From: Candidatus Thorarchaeota archaeon
GTDB taxonomy: Archaea; Asgardarchaeota; Thorarchaeia; Thorarchaeales; Thorarchaeaceae
Reading direction: 5' to 3'
Assembly (NCBI GenBank): GCA_013138615.1
Contig: WTCK01000114.1
Coordinates: 1-21,911, forward strand
DNA length: 21,911 bases
The first letter of the stretch is position 1. Each line of letters begins with the position of its first letter. The notes beneath the pieces were generated by a model. That model made no database searches. It was not told where the DNA came from and worked only from the letters and a program-made list of their open reading frames with translations. Position numbers and translations under genes: made by a program. Of the stretch, positions 1 through 8,969 are shown piece by piece.

Positions 1-2
1 CT

Positions 3-605
3 CACTCGTTGGCCCTCATGGAAAGCCACCTGACATCATTTGAGAATTCACACCTAATGAAAGACCTCATTTCTGCAGGTGAGTATATTGTAGGAAACCG
101 ACCAGGGGTCATTTGTATTCCCTCGACTCTGAAGCAAGGCGACCCACTTCAGCCAGCACTGAACAAAATGAAGACAAGAGGGCGTGGAATGCCTTCGATG
201 ATCAGATTGGATGACCCCATGGAGTCCGTGGATACATGTGACAAGGTTGTGAGAATAATCAGATCCGAGATCTTGCCATCAATGGATGATAGTTCATTCG
301 TAGTCAATCTCAGATGTGATGAAATGATTAGCCCTTTTGAATCCAATCGCACGATAATCATTGGAAGGAGATACAGCAAGGGCTCCAAGAAACGATTCAA
401 ACGCTTGGAAAGAACTCTTGGAGAACTCGGTGTGAACGTACTGTCTGACAAAGGAGAATACGGAGGAGGACCACTGATTTATGCCATTACGAGAGCAATA
501 CCAACCAAAACCAATCTGCTGGTTTTCGAACTAACGTTATCGATGTCTGTGGCGAAAGAGCCCGACATCGTAGCACAGATACTTGAATCCCTCCAAGAAC
601 ACTAG
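3..605 (+). CDS. C-terminal part of a possible N-formylglutamate amidohydrolase-like protein (5' partial)
   Basis: The reading frame is open to the left edge, so the gene probably starts outside the window; TTG 9 and ATG 18 are the first in-frame starts seen but neither has a visible ribosome site. About 200 residues remain. I do not recognise the family with certainty. The C-terminal part has a glycine-rich EYGGGPL stretch followed about 15 residues later by a strand reading LLVFELTLS. This recalls the 'PY.GG ... iEl' end of N-formylglutamate amidohydrolases, which release an acyl or amide group from glutamate. The context supports this weakly: the next gene is a glutamate-cysteine-ligase-type amidoligase, and its longest open frame overlaps the end of this gene. 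A ligase paired with a hydrolase acting on the same kind of bond is plausible. The gene call is solid; the function is a guess. Confidence 0.5.
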   Translation, partial: HSLALMESHLTSFENSHLMKDLISAGEYIVGNRPGVICIPSTLKQGDPLQPALNKMKTRGRGMPSMIRLDDPMESVDTCDKVVRIIRSEILPSMDDSSFVVNLRCDEMISPFESNRTIIIGRRYSKGSKKRFKRLERTLGELGVNVLSDKGEYGGGPLIYAITRAIPTKTNLLVFELTLSMSVAKEPDIVAQILESLQEH

Positions 606-615
606 GTGCATGGAT

Positions 616-3600
616 ATGACAGAGGAAACGGCGGACACATCGGAAATGCAATTGCCGTTTCCACATGGCATCGAGGTTGAACTCCAGGTTATCATGAGAG
701 ATGGGAACTGGTTCCGGGGGGAGGAGATTCTAGAGGTATTCGATAGACTTGTGTCCAGCGCGAAGAATCTGCTTGATAAGAGGATTAGAGCGGCTGGTGT
801 GCCCTCAGTCAGAAGCAAGTATAGGCATTCATCGCAGACTGAGGAAGGTGAGCGTGGTTCCAGAATCGTAGTGAATTACGAGGACCCGGCAGGAGAAGCA
901 AAGGAATACACTGTTATCGGTCACGACCCAAATGTTACGAGCCTGACATGGATACTCGAGGTAGCAACACCTCCATGCACAACACTAGAAGAACTTGCAT
1001 GGTGGGTTCAGACACTCATCGCAATCTCGTACGAGGCCCTGCCCAAGGACATGCGCGTGCTGCTCATTTCATCTGGCCTGAATCCCACCCAAGAATACAT
1101 GAGGAATCTATCATTTGGTGAACATCATCATATCCTCAGTCCCGAGGTCGAAGAGAGTTCGCGCCTTGCGGTTTACAATATGATCCGAAACTTTACGCCT
1201 CATTTGATTGCGTTGTCTGTGAATTCCCCATTTGAAAGCAAGAAACCCACAGACGAGGTCTATATCGACTCAGAAGGGAGGACACGCGCTCCAAGATGCA
1301 AGAGATCAATCAGGCTTCTCAAAAACACCACACAGATGGGACCAACAAATGAGTTCGAGCTTATACCATACATGAAGGAACCAGACAAGGAATCCTTTGC
1401 AAAGCATGTCAATCGTAGCTTCGCAAGAATGGTAGATATGTACCCATTCACGGATTATGGCACAGTAGAGGTAAGAGTTTTTGACACACAGTTATCGGTC
1501 CCTCGAAGGGTCGGTATCGCCTTGATTTTGCAGGCTCTCGCCCTGAAAGCCATACGAATGTCCACGAAAGGATTGGTCATTCCAGATATGGGAGCCAAGT
1601 CGATAGCGGCCAATAGAGCTTCTGCTATTGCGGCTGGTCTGTGGGGACCGTTCCATCCGGGTGAGGATATGAAGAATCCGGAGTTCATGGAGATTTACAA
1701 CCACCCAGTTAAGGATGATGGAACATTGGATAGTACGCGGCGGAATCGATTCATGGGAGATGCTGTTGCATCGATGCTCTACCTCATCAGAGATGAGCTC
1801 GAAGATATGAGAGCGATTGATAATCCATTCATGCAACCTTTGATGGTGTCAGTGTTTGGGAGCGAATTCGTGGAGCCGAGAACTACGTGTGCGGACTACC
1901 AGCTTGATGTCTACGCGAAATCGGAACAAAACATGGTTACATTACTTGGACGCCTAGGAAGTATCACAAGGGAATGCTGCACCAACTGGTTATACGACCC
2001 TCTGGAGGGAGTCCCACGACTTCCAACTTGGCTTTGTTGGTGGAAGGGTCTTGAACCAGAGATCATAACTGACAAGGATAGAATCTTTGCGGGTCAAGAA
2101 GCAGGATTCGACATATCCATTCGAAATCGAACCGACCGAGACCTTGACAATCTCACTGTGTCCTATAGGATAGAAGATTCTGAAAGGAATGTCACAGAAC
2201 AGAACATCATACCAATCTCAAGAATCGAATCGGGCGAGATTCATGTCGCTCGGATCACATTCCCAACTAAGCGTCAGATTCATGCATACAACATTATCGC
2301 ATCAATCGGTGTCGCTGGCAAGGAGATCCACCTAAGAAGTACAATCAATACATTCTGGATGACAGCAAACCTCAAGCCGGCCACAACCACACAGTTTGCG
2401 GATGACAAGACTCCAATCTTGTTTTCCGGTGAGATTGACACAAACTACCCCATGAGGACTACAGTCACTTGCGAAATTGCAGTGATTAGCCCAAAGAAAG
2501 AAACTGTCATCGCCAAGGTGCACTACCCTGTTGTTATCGAGGGAGGGGACCTTCTCTTCTTCGAGTCGTCCGACCTACCACCTCTAGTTGTATCTGCAAA
2601 AGCCTCCAAAGGGGTCAAGAGATGCGTTCTGCGAATTAGATTGCTTGACCATGATACGAGCGTAATCGCACTTAGCACTTCGAAGCCTTTCTACATTGGT
2701 TTCGTTAAGCGAGGTCCGGAGATAATCATTCAAGCGAATCTCAAAGGAACACACAGTCCTGGAGGGATGTTACGAGGCAATGTAGCCCTCAAAGCCGGAC
2801 AACACAAAGTGCCCAAGGGTTCAAGATTGCTTGTTCATTATAAGACAGATACAGGGGACACGCACCTAATAGCAGAGGGCGATGCTCTGGAAGCTGTGTC
2901 GCGCTCACTCGAATTTGATTGGCAGATTCCACCAGCAGATTCGGGAATGCAGACGCAAAGAACTGCTTCCATCAAGGCATCACTGATTTCCAATGGATTG
3001 GAAATTGCGTCGAGCGAATCTGACGGCTTCATAGTGGCCCATGTTGAGGTCAGAACCAACATAGATTCACTCAAGGCGCCGGATAGATCCCAAATCGGAG
3101 GAAAGGTTGCAGGCTGGCTCAGGATAAGACGCAACACGGAACAGGGAGCACCCGCGGCTTTGACTATGTCTTTGCGATTCACAGATGATGATGAACACAT
3201 TGTCTTGAAGCAGGCTGTCAAGCAAAGCAGGAACCTGTCTCTTGCGTACGGGCCATTCACCATACCTGAGCCGAGAACGAAGAAAGTACCGTCAAGCGTC
3301 ACTCTAGTGGCCAAGCTAGACTATGCAAATACTCAGATGGACTGCAAGACAGCAGAAATATCGCTTGTAGCCATAAATGAAACCAGACCTGCTGGTCTGA
3401 ACTTTAGCGGAGTTCCAACATATGTTTCCCCTGACGACCAAATTCATGCTGCGATTCACGTCACCAACTCATCTGCTGAAGCTATGAAGGGAATGCTGTC
3501 AGTGGGTCTTGAATCAGTAGTTGGGACGGAGGAGGTATTCAACCGGGAGATTGACCTAAATGCTGAGGAAACTCGGGTCTTCGCAATTCCTGTGAGAATA

Positions 3601-4053
3601 CCCTTGAGTGCGGAGATGAGCACTGCGCATCTTAAGGCAACCTTGCGACTGGAAACCATGCTTCTGGAGAAAAGGCATAGATTCAAGGTAAAAGCGATCG
3701 AAGAACCACTCTTTCATGTGCGCTTTTCTATCAAGGATAACAGGGGTGAGGAGATACCGGGCCTTGTTCCGCGTGAAACGGATATCGTGATAGGGATTCA
3801 CATTCAGGCCGTAAAGCGAGGTTGGGAAAACTTGGCGGTTTCTCTGCGTGTGATGTCTAAAAGAGAAGTAGTAAAGGAATTCCAACTGCCAATCCCCGAA
3901 TCTGAAACTGAGTTCAAATCTAAGGTTCGTTGGACCACGCCCCATTTGGAAACCATAACAGGGTACTACTTGGATGCAACAATCATTCACGGAAAGATAT
4001 CATTGCCTACACGCGCGGTCAAATGCGAAGAGAAGACCTTCGCCGTATACTAG
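616..4053 (+). CDS. GCS2-type carboxylate-amine ligase with a long C-terminal beta-sandwich tail
   Basis: Residues about 15-340 carry the marks of the GCS2 family (ATP-dependent glutamate-cysteine ligases and related carboxylate-amine ligases): GIEVELQ (18-24) where the family has its metal-binding acidic strand, EVATPP (116-121), GEHHHI (168-173), NSPF (203-206) and VEVRVFD (284-290). The expected reaction is ATP-driven amide bond formation at a glutamate-like carboxylate; the amine partner is unknown. GCS2 enzymes are usually around 350-450 residues, but this protein has about 1145. From about residue 485 to the end it is a run of strand-rich segments resembling Ig/CARDB-type beta-sandwiches, a clear oddity. 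No signal peptide is visible, so a cytosolic location is likely. ATG 616 is chosen because AGGTG (604-608) lies 7 bases upstream; ATG 610 and TTG 583, the latter overlapping the previous gene, are alternatives. Translational coupling with the preceding gene is likely. Confidence 0.85.
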   Translation: MTEETADTSEMQLPFPHGIEVELQVIMRDGNWFRGEEILEVFDRLVSSAKNLLDKRIRAAGVPSVRSKYRHSSQTEEGERGSRIVVNYEDPAGEAKEYTVIGHDPNVTSLTWILEVATPPCTTLEELAWWVQTLIAISYEALPKDMRVLLISSGLNPTQEYMRNLSFGEHHHILSPEVEESSRLAVYNMIRNFTPHLIALSVNSPFESKKPTDEVYIDSEGRTRAPRCKRSIRLLKNTTQMGPTNEFELIPYMKEPDKESFAKHVNRSFARMVDMYPFTDYGTVEVRVFDTQLSVPRRVGIALILQALALKAIRMSTKGLVIPDMGAKSIAANRASAIAAGLWGPFHPGEDMKNPEFMEIYNHPVKDDGTLDSTRRNRFMGDAVASMLYLIRDELEDMRAIDNPFMQPLMVSVFGSEFVEPRTTCADYQLDVYAKSEQNMVTLLGRLGSITRECCTNWLYDPLEGVPRLPTWLCWWKGLEPEIITDKDRIFAGQEAGFDISIRNRTDRDLDNLTVSYRIEDSERNVTEQNIIPISRIESGEIHVARITFPTKRQIHAYNIIASIGVAGKEIHLRSTINTFWMTANLKPATTTQFADDKTPILFSGEIDTNYPMRTTVTCEIAVISPKKETVIAKVHYPVVIEGGDLLFFESSDLPPLVVSAKASKGVKRCVLRIRLLDHDTSVIALSTSKPFYIGFVKRGPEIIIQANLKGTHSPGGMLRGNVALKAGQHKVPKGSRLLVHYKTDTGDTHLIAEGDALEAVSRSLEFDWQIPPADSGMQTQRTASIKASLISNGLEIASSESDGFIVAHVEVRTNIDSLKAPDRSQIGGKVAGWLRIRRNTEQGAPAALTMSLRFTDDDEHIVLKQAVKQSRNLSLAYGPFTIPEPRTKKVPSSVTLVAKLDYANTQMDCKTAEISLVAINETRPAGLNFSGVPTYVSPDDQIHAAIHVTNSSAEAMKGMLSVGLESVVGTEEVFNREIDLNAEETRVFAIPVRIPLSAEMSTAHLKATLRLETMLLEKRHRFKVKAIEEPLFHVRFSIKDNRGEEIPGLVPRETDIVIGIHIQAVKRGWENLAVSLRVMSKREVVKEFQLPIPESETEFKSKVRWTTPHLETITGYYLDATIIHGKISLPTRAVKCEEKTFAVY

Positions 4054-4218
4054 CTTATCCCCTATAAGGCGGAAGTCGTTTTGCGCAAATCCAAGGCCCA
4101 ATATGCGTGAAACTAGCAATTATAGCGAACCGAACTTCGACGATTATTGATACTCGTTGCAAAAGTATAATAGGAGCAGGACGAGCGCCTTGAGTTAATC
4201 AGGCAATTTGACCATCAT

Positions 4219-4228
4219 CTAATATATG
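4219..4228 (+). promoter_or_regulatory. Candidate TATA box for the membrane-protein cluster
   Basis: The AT-only core TAATATAT lies in the 240-base gap after the ligase gene and would give a transcript start near 4250, some 45-50 bases before the DUF92 start. A second AT-rich element, AGTATAATAG around 4164, could serve instead. The rest of the gap (4054-4293) shows no gene-like content. Confidence 0.35.
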
Positions 4229-4293
4229 CTCATAGAATAATCTTCGATGAAGAATGATGCAATTCCCAGGAACATGGTAATGAAAACAAAGAC

Positions 4294-5220
4294 GTGAATC
4301 GTATGTTGTTGGAGTTCCTTTCACACCCAGTAGTTTCAGGCCTGATCGTGATGGGCTTCTTGGGAGTTCTGACATACAAGGTTCGTTTTGTTGATATATC
4401 AGGTCTAATCGCTGCGTTCGTCGTAGGGTTCACAGTCTGGGCTGCAGGTGGACCCGCTTCCTTTGTTGTTCTTCTCTTTTTCTTCATCAGTGCTGGAATT
4501 GCCACGAAATACAAGTACAAAGCAAAAGCAAAGAAGGATTTTGCTCAGGAAGGCAAGGGTAGAAGAAGCTGGAAAAATGTCTTCGGAAGCGGCATCATCC
4601 CAATGATTTTCGCTATCGGCATACAACTTGCGGTGCAATCAGTAATACCTGTTGATCCATTCTGGATGTTTGGAGGCTTTGTGGGAGCGGTGGCAACAAC
4701 TTCCGCTGACACTCTGGCGAGTGAAATCGGAGTCTTCAGCAAATCAAAACCAAGACTAATTACTAACCTAAGGAGAAAGGTGCCAGCAGGGACCATAGGC
4801 GCAGTTTCACTCCTGGGAGAATTGGTTGCAGTCGCGGCTGGTGCGATAATAGGTCTGGTTGCTCTATTCTTTGCAGTGCTGAGTCCAGCCAGTGTGTATG
4901 TATCTTCTGTCGAGCAATTGCTGTTCATCTTACCGCTCTCAGTACTTACCGCATTCATCGGATGCAATCTTGACAGTCTATTGGGTGCCATTGCACAGAA
5001 CAGATTCGTGTGCGAGATATGCGGTGCCATCACTGACAAGGAATTCCACTGTGACTACGAAACCAAGTATGTAGGTGGCTACAAGCAGTTCACCAATATG
5101 CACGTGAACCTTGGTTCTTCTGGATTGGGAGCAACGCTGGGAATCATCCTTGGAGCCGGACTTTTTATCTGGATACTCGGTGGGCTTTTCTTCTGGGTAG
5201 TGGTGTCGTCCAATAACTGA
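4294..5220 (+). CDS. DUF92 / COG1836 family integral membrane protein
   Basis: A polytopic membrane protein of 308 residues with about seven hydrophobic segments and the signature blocks of the DUF92 (TIGR00297) family in order: RRSWKNVFGSG (90-100), SADTLASEIG (137-146), PR (153-154), VPAGTIGAVSL (163-173), and near the end a CEIC pair (240-243) with FHC (251-253). The plant member VTE6 acts on phytyl phosphate, so a role in isoprenoid-phosphate or lipid metabolism is a reasonable inference, but archaeal members are uncharacterised. Length fits the family. The start is GTG 4294 or ATG 4303; neither has a convincing ribosome site. It is the first of a run of membrane-associated genes on this strand. 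Confidence 0.85.
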   Translation: MNRMLLEFLSHPVVSGLIVMGFLGVLTYKVRFVDISGLIAAFVVGFTVWAAGGPASFVVLLFFFISAGIATKYKYKAKAKKDFAQEGKGRRSWKNVFGSGIIPMIFAIGIQLAVQSVIPVDPFWMFGGFVGAVATTSADTLASEIGVFSKSKPRLITNLRRKVPAGTIGAVSLLGELVAVAAGAIIGLVALFFAVLSPASVYVSSVEQLLFILPLSVLTAFIGCNLDSLLGAIAQNRFVCEICGAITDKEFHCDYETKYVGGYKQFTNMHVNLGSSGLGATLGIILGAGLFIWILGGLFFWVVVSSNN

Positions 5221-5322
5221 ATTAGACTCGTCACCTTCAAATACTGATTCTATGTTGAATTCATATTCGACCACCCACCGACCAATGTGTGGGAATGGTC
5301 TGAAAGCTCGAGAGGATTAGGA

Positions 5323-6138
5323 ATGGTATCATTCACACGGTCAGTAGCGTACCCGTGGGCACTTACGGGGGTTTTCGGTGCGGTTCATCTTGTAGTTACG
5401 ATTATTCCCTACAGCTTGAGCATAGGCGGCGGGGGCGTGATTTCATTTGGCCTGGTTTCTGGTGCGATTATCGGTTTCCTTCTTGGTCCATTCTTCGGAA
5501 CAATTGCGGTATTGATAGGTTCGACGGCAGGCGGATTCGTCAATCCAAGCATCGCTTTGTTCGGCCTGTTGACACCCTTGGCTCCAGCTACTGGCGCTTT
5601 CGTTGCAGGCTCGTTCCGTGTGAGAGGATCAAGAATCAAGTCTGTGGCACCGGTCCTTTTCGTGTACATTCTAGCATTGTGCTTTTTCATCCTAGGTCCA
5701 ATCGGAATCTATGCTCCAGGATACCTGTGGCTTCACATCGTTGCAGTCATACTTGTCCTGCTCTTCATGGTGCCCGGTGTAGGTCCTCAGTTGAGCGATG
5801 CACTGCACATCGAATCAGATTCTAAGCACTCACACAGTTTCTTCGCCATATTGCTGGTCAGCTTCATCGCAGTAATGGCTGATCATCTCGTAGGTTCCAC
5901 AATTGCGGCCTACGTCTTTTCAGCTGGCATGGATCCTGAAGCTCTCGCCTTGATATTCATGGGAGTCGCATTCATCTACCCGTGGGAACGCCTTCTTGCT
6001 TCGATCATCACAGCAGTTGTACTGTTCATCACAAGCATATCCCTTGCCAAGACATACTTCGACTTACCTACGCTACCAGGAATCCACTCAGCACCATTGG
6101 AAATCCCACCTGAAGAACTTGAGGAGTTGTCAGGATAG
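5323..6138 (+). CDS. ECF-transporter S-component-like membrane protein
   Basis: A hydrophobic protein of 271 residues with about seven to eight predicted membrane segments. Residues about 43-75 hold a glycine-rich pattern (SGAIIGFLLGPFFGTIAVLI) typical of substrate-binding S components of energy-coupling-factor transporters and related small permeases. No EcfA or EcfT gene lies nearby, so it would have to share a distant module or work alone. The C-terminal tail is acidic and cytosolic-looking. ATG 5323 is preferred because GAGG (5312-5315) sits 7 bases upstream; GTG 5287 would add 12 residues of poor quality. The substrate cannot be told from the sequence. The gene call is firm, the family assignment moderate. 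Confidence 0.6.
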   Translation: MVSFTRSVAYPWALTGVFGAVHLVVTIIPYSLSIGGGGVISFGLVSGAIIGFLLGPFFGTIAVLIGSTAGGFVNPSIALFGLLTPLAPATGAFVAGSFRVRGSRIKSVAPVLFVYILALCFFILGPIGIYAPGYLWLHIVAVILVLLFMVPGVGPQLSDALHIESDSKHSHSFFAILLVSFIAVMADHLVGSTIAAYVFSAGMDPEALALIFMGVAFIYPWERLLASIITAVVLFITSISLAKTYFDLPTLPGIHSAPLEIPPEELEELSG

Positions 6139-6162
6139 CGGCCTTCTCTCAATGGGTTGTTC

Positions 6163-6239
6163 CGCGAATACGAGGTGGAAAACCACCTATTTCCATTGAA
6201 ATGGTGTCGCGTATAGACGAAACTTCATATGGATTCGCG
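6163..6239 (+). other. Nested inverted repeats in the ECF-S/slipin gap
   Basis: The 164-base gap holds a perfect hairpin AGGTGG-AAAA-CCACCT (6173-6188), an overlapping alternative TGGAAA/TTTCCA (6176-6181 with 6190-6195), a small CCAT-TGAA-ATGG hairpin (6193-6204), and an outer pair CGCGAAT/ATTCGCG (6163-6169 with 6233-6239) enclosing them. The first hairpin is followed by ATTTCC and could end the upstream transcript; the group could also be a structured leader for the slipin gene. Confidence 0.35.
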
Positions 6240-6302
6240 CGATAGTAATCTAGGGGATGGGGGGTAAAACCCGCTTCCGTTGTTGAATCACACGCAGGGT
6301 GT

Positions 6303-7154
6303 GTGGATAGGAGAAATAAGAAATTGCAAATAGATTATTTTACGCTTACACTTGCAGTCATTGCCATCGCGTTCTTTGCGTTGATGTTCGTCGCAAGTGG
6401 CATTAAGGTGCTGAAAGAATGGGAGAGAGTAGCAATACTCAGGCTTGGCAAGTTCAAGCACATCAAGGGGCCTGGAATTATTTTTGTTGTACCAATGCTT
6501 GACAAGATTGCTATGAAGGTTTCTCTCAGGCTTCTGACCTATGCTTTCAAGACTGAACGGTCTTTGACAAAAGACAATGTTCCGGTCATCGTTGATGCGG
6601 TGATGTACTTCCGTGTCATAGATGTGGAGAAAGCGATTCTGACTGTCGAGAGATACGCTGTTGCGGTCGAACTCGCAGCACAGACCACGCTACGAGAAAC
6701 TATCGGCAAAATCACTCTTGATGAGCTGCTCTCTGAGAGAGATCAGATTGCAGAGCATATGCAGGAACTCATTGACGAGAAGACAGAGCATTGGGGAGTC
6801 AAAGTAACTGCGGTAGAGATTCGTGACGTCGTCATCCCGTCGGCACTGCAAGACGCAATGAGCAGAGAGGCACAGGCCGAGAGGGAGCGTAGAGCGCGAA
6901 TCACACTAGCTAGGGCGGAGCTCGAGGCTTCCGAGAATATGCTTCTGGCGGCCAAAAAGTACGAGGAGTCTAGCGTTGGCTTGGTTCTGCGGACTTGGAA
7001 TATTATGCAAGAAATATCCAAGAACGCCAACTTGATTATCATGGTCCCAGCCACAATTCCGGAGGTTGGAACGGCGGCAGCTACAGCGGTAGCGTTGAGC
7101 GCTGGAACCGGTGGCATAAAACTGCCGAAGGACAAAGGGATGGTGGAGAAATAG
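6303..7154 (+). CDS. Slipin / stomatin-like SPFH-domain membrane protein
   Basis: One N-terminal membrane anchor (about 14-34) is followed by an SPFH/PHB domain: KEWERVAILRLGK with KGPGIIFVVP (38-64), then DNVPVIVDAVMYFRV (91-105) and the helical stretch GVKVTAVEIRDVVIP (165-179). A charged helix rich in Glu, Arg and Ala (about 185-225) leads to LVLRTWNIMQEISKNANLII, the counterpart of the conserved C-terminal oligomerisation segment of archaeal slipins. Such proteins form large membrane-bound assemblies. The gene directly precedes an NfeD-like gene, the classical pairing for this family, which strongly supports the call. The start is uncertain: GTG 6303 has only AGGGT very close to it, while in-frame TTG 6324 has AGGAG (6309-6313) 10 bases upstream. 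Length (283) is normal for the family. Confidence 0.93.
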   Translation: MDRRNKKLQIDYFTLTLAVIAIAFFALMFVASGIKVLKEWERVAILRLGKFKHIKGPGIIFVVPMLDKIAMKVSLRLLTYAFKTERSLTKDNVPVIVDAVMYFRVIDVEKAILTVERYAVAVELAAQTTLRETIGKITLDELLSERDQIAEHMQELIDEKTEHWGVKVTAVEIRDVVIPSALQDAMSREAQAERERRARITLARAELEASENMLLAAKKYEESSVGLVLRTWNIMQEISKNANLIIMVPATIPEVGTAAATAVALSAGTGGIKLPKDKGMVEK

Positions 7155-7176
7155 ACATGGTCTGTGTCGCAATGAG

Positions 7177-7890
7177 GTGAACAAAATAGACGCTTGGATT
7201 AAGATATTTATTGTGCTCGTGATGCTATCAGCATTGAGCCTGGTCGTAGGTTATATGATCCACGACCCATTCGTGGGATTAATTCTACTAGCGGTCATCC
7301 TCACTCTCCTAGTTGTCACAGTCGAGCCGGCTACTGGAAAGGCGATGGCACAGGTGACGATTCCTATTGTCATCATATTGTTTGTATTCCAGATCGTGCT
7401 GAATCCAACTTTCGTATTTGAGATTTGGATGCTGGTCGTTGTAGGGGCAATCCTCTACTTGATGTTCGCTCTCTTCACTGGAGGAGGCGCCCTAGAGGGA
7501 AGTTTCATTGATGCGAAGATGTCGCTGAAACTGTTTCCAATTTACGGCTTGGCGATACTGCTTGCATCAATCGCAGATCCGTCGAATAGAATAACTGCCA
7601 TCATGATGGCAGTCACTATTGGGGGGATGATGGTGCTCTACATGGTATTCCTGAGGAACTACGAAGAGTGGCCAGAAGTCACCTATGACCCGGAAATAGT
7701 AATTGCTCTAACTGATCTGAATCCGAAGGGCAAAGTGAAGGTGGGAGCAGAGGTTTGGTGGGCAAAGGCTACAGACCCTCCGATACAAGCAGGAGATCGT
7801 GTCACGTATCGGGGAGTTAGCGGAGTCACGATGATCGTTTCAAAGCATGAAGACGACCAGGGCTTGGAACATGAGTCAACCAACGATTAG
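7177..7890 (+). CDS. NfeD-like membrane protein, partner of slipin
   Basis: About six N-terminal hydrophobic segments (roughly residues 7-157) precede a small soluble C-terminal domain (about 172-223) with the OB-fold pattern of NfeD: GKVKVGAEVWWAKATD, PIQAGDRVTYRGVSG and VTMIVSK. The N-terminal ClpP-like protease domain of long NfeD proteins is absent, so this is the short membrane form. Members bind stomatin/slipin partners and are thought to organise membrane domains; the slipin gene ends 22 bases upstream, so the two are very likely one operon. Oddly, the GTG start lies inside a perfect ribosome-site-like GAGGTGA (7174-7180) and has no well-spaced site of its own, so the true start is not certain. 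Confidence 0.88.
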   Translation: MNKIDAWIKIFIVLVMLSALSLVVGYMIHDPFVGLILLAVILTLLVVTVEPATGKAMAQVTIPIVIILFVFQIVLNPTFVFEIWMLVVVGAILYLMFALFTGGGALEGSFIDAKMSLKLFPIYGLAILLASIADPSNRITAIMMAVTIGGMMVLYMVFLRNYEEWPEVTYDPEIVIALTDLNPKGKVKVGAEVWWAKATDPPIQAGDRVTYRGVSGVTMIVSKHEDDQGLEHESTND

Positions 7891-7896
7891 ATTGTG

Positions 7897-7928
7897 GGGT
7901 CGACTGGCTCGACCCTCAACCTCTTTTT
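7897..7928 (+). terminator. Hairpin plus T-run ending the slipin-NfeD operon
   Basis: A perfect 7-bp stem GGGTCGA/TCGACCC (7897-7903 with 7909-7915) with a 5-base loop begins 7 bases after the NfeD stop and is followed by CTCTTTTTT (7921-7929). The T-run lies inside the 3' end of the convergent protease gene, so the two units share this boundary. Confidence 0.6.
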
Positions 7929-8731
7929 TCTCGGCTCCGTTTTAGAATGAGCCAGATGATAGACAGTCCGAATAGAAAGCCCAATACCGTTGTTATGCCC
8001 CACTCGATTTGGAATATCTCAGTGTTGATGACAGGCTCTCTTGGATATACTGGGAAGGCAGCATAAGCGACGATATTCCATGCGAAGTGAAATCCAATAG
8101 GTACCCAGAGTCGTTCATGGGAGTAGTAGTAGCCCAGACTCAGCACTACACCGCCCACGAGGAGATTGAACGTGAAAAGTATAATCAGATGAACCGGGAC
8201 GGATCCAAGAGGCGCCCACCAAGAGAAATGGAGAAACGCAAAGACTAGAGAACTGATCACTATGCCCTTGTTTCGTCCCCAGAGCTCCGTCATTCGAGTC
8301 ATCATATAGCCACGATAGGCTAGCTCCTCCACGAAAGAAACCGGAATAGCGATAATAATCACTGACACCACAAGTCCTTCCGTAATCAACGAGGGGGATG
8401 CGACTTGACCTCCAAAGACGAGAGCTATCAAGAAAACTAGAGCTGCTGCTGCACCTCCCGCAATCCCCCCAATGATTAGATGTGGCCAGGTGTTTCTGTC
8501 AGTTTTAAGGCCCAGCTCAGTAACAGAATCGCCTCCTTCCCACTTCAATAATTGAAGTGCGGCAAAAAACATGAGAGGGAATGTCATTAAGGACAATAAG
8601 CTAGCCACTGATTCATACGCCTCGGTACCCAGAAGAGGTGCCGACAGCACGTGAGGCATTTCTATAATTAGAAGCATCAAAAAGGAGAACAGGATGATTC
8701 GGGTTACTTTCTCAGCTCGTTCTTCAAACAT
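7916..8731 (-). CDS. CPBP-family intramembrane metalloprotease (Abi/Rce1-like)
   Basis: A 271-residue membrane protein with about seven to eight hydrophobic segments and all three active-site motifs of the CPBP (CAAX protease and bacteriocin-processing) family: EELAYRG with E135, E136 and R140; FAFLH with F164 and H168; and HFAWN with H215 and N219. These residues place a catalytic glutamate and metal- or water-binding histidines inside the membrane. The substrate is unknown: eukaryotic relatives trim prenylated CAAX proteins, and prokaryotic ones are linked to bacteriocin immunity or regulated proteolysis. It stands alone on the minus strand, convergent with the NfeD gene and divergent from the HEAT-repeat gene. 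The start is an ATG. Confidence 0.92.
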   Translation of the reverse strand: MFEERAEKVTRIILFSFLMLLIIEMPHVLSAPLLGTEAYESVASLLSLMTFPLMFFAALQLLKWEGGDSVTELGLKTDRNTWPHLIIGGIAGGAAAALVFLIALVFGGQVASPSLITEGLVVSVIIIAIPVSFVEELAYRGYMMTRMTELWGRNKGIVISSLVFAFLHFSWWAPLGSVPVHLIILFTFNLLVGGVVLSLGYYYSHERLWVPIGFHFAWNIVAYAAFPVYPREPVINTEIFQIEWGITTVLGFLFGLSIIWLILKRSREKRG

Positions 8732-8969
8732 CAGATTCGCCGTAAACGGCCTGACAGCTAGTGCCTAAATCTCATCCGGTTGTAATATCCAGAAAATACG
8801 ATAGCCTGCGCATGCAAGCTGAAACACATTCGCCATCAATATGTATACAGCTAGCCAACTGATTTAAGTGGGCAACACCATTTCGAATTCTAAGGCTTGT
8901 GAGTACTGCCGCCATCCAACAAAGAATCATAATTGGGGGAGGCGTAAGTAATCCAAGGAGAGAAGTCTC

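Noticed and set aside
2838..3314. Minus-strand frame of 158 codons within the ligase tail
   Set aside because: Composition is unlike a protein and it lies opposite a continuous 1145-residue frame.
4247..4297. A 16-codon frame whose stop overlaps the GTG start of the DUF92 gene (GTGA)
   Set aside because: It could be a leader peptide, but there is no ribosome site or regulatory codon run, and so short a frame is easily chance.
8732..8969. Possible RNA gene or small gene in the 238-base gap before the HEAT gene
   Set aside because: Only a small GCCG-TAAA-CGGC hairpin (8739-8750) and AT-rich promoter-like stretches are seen; no coding frame or tRNA-like fold.
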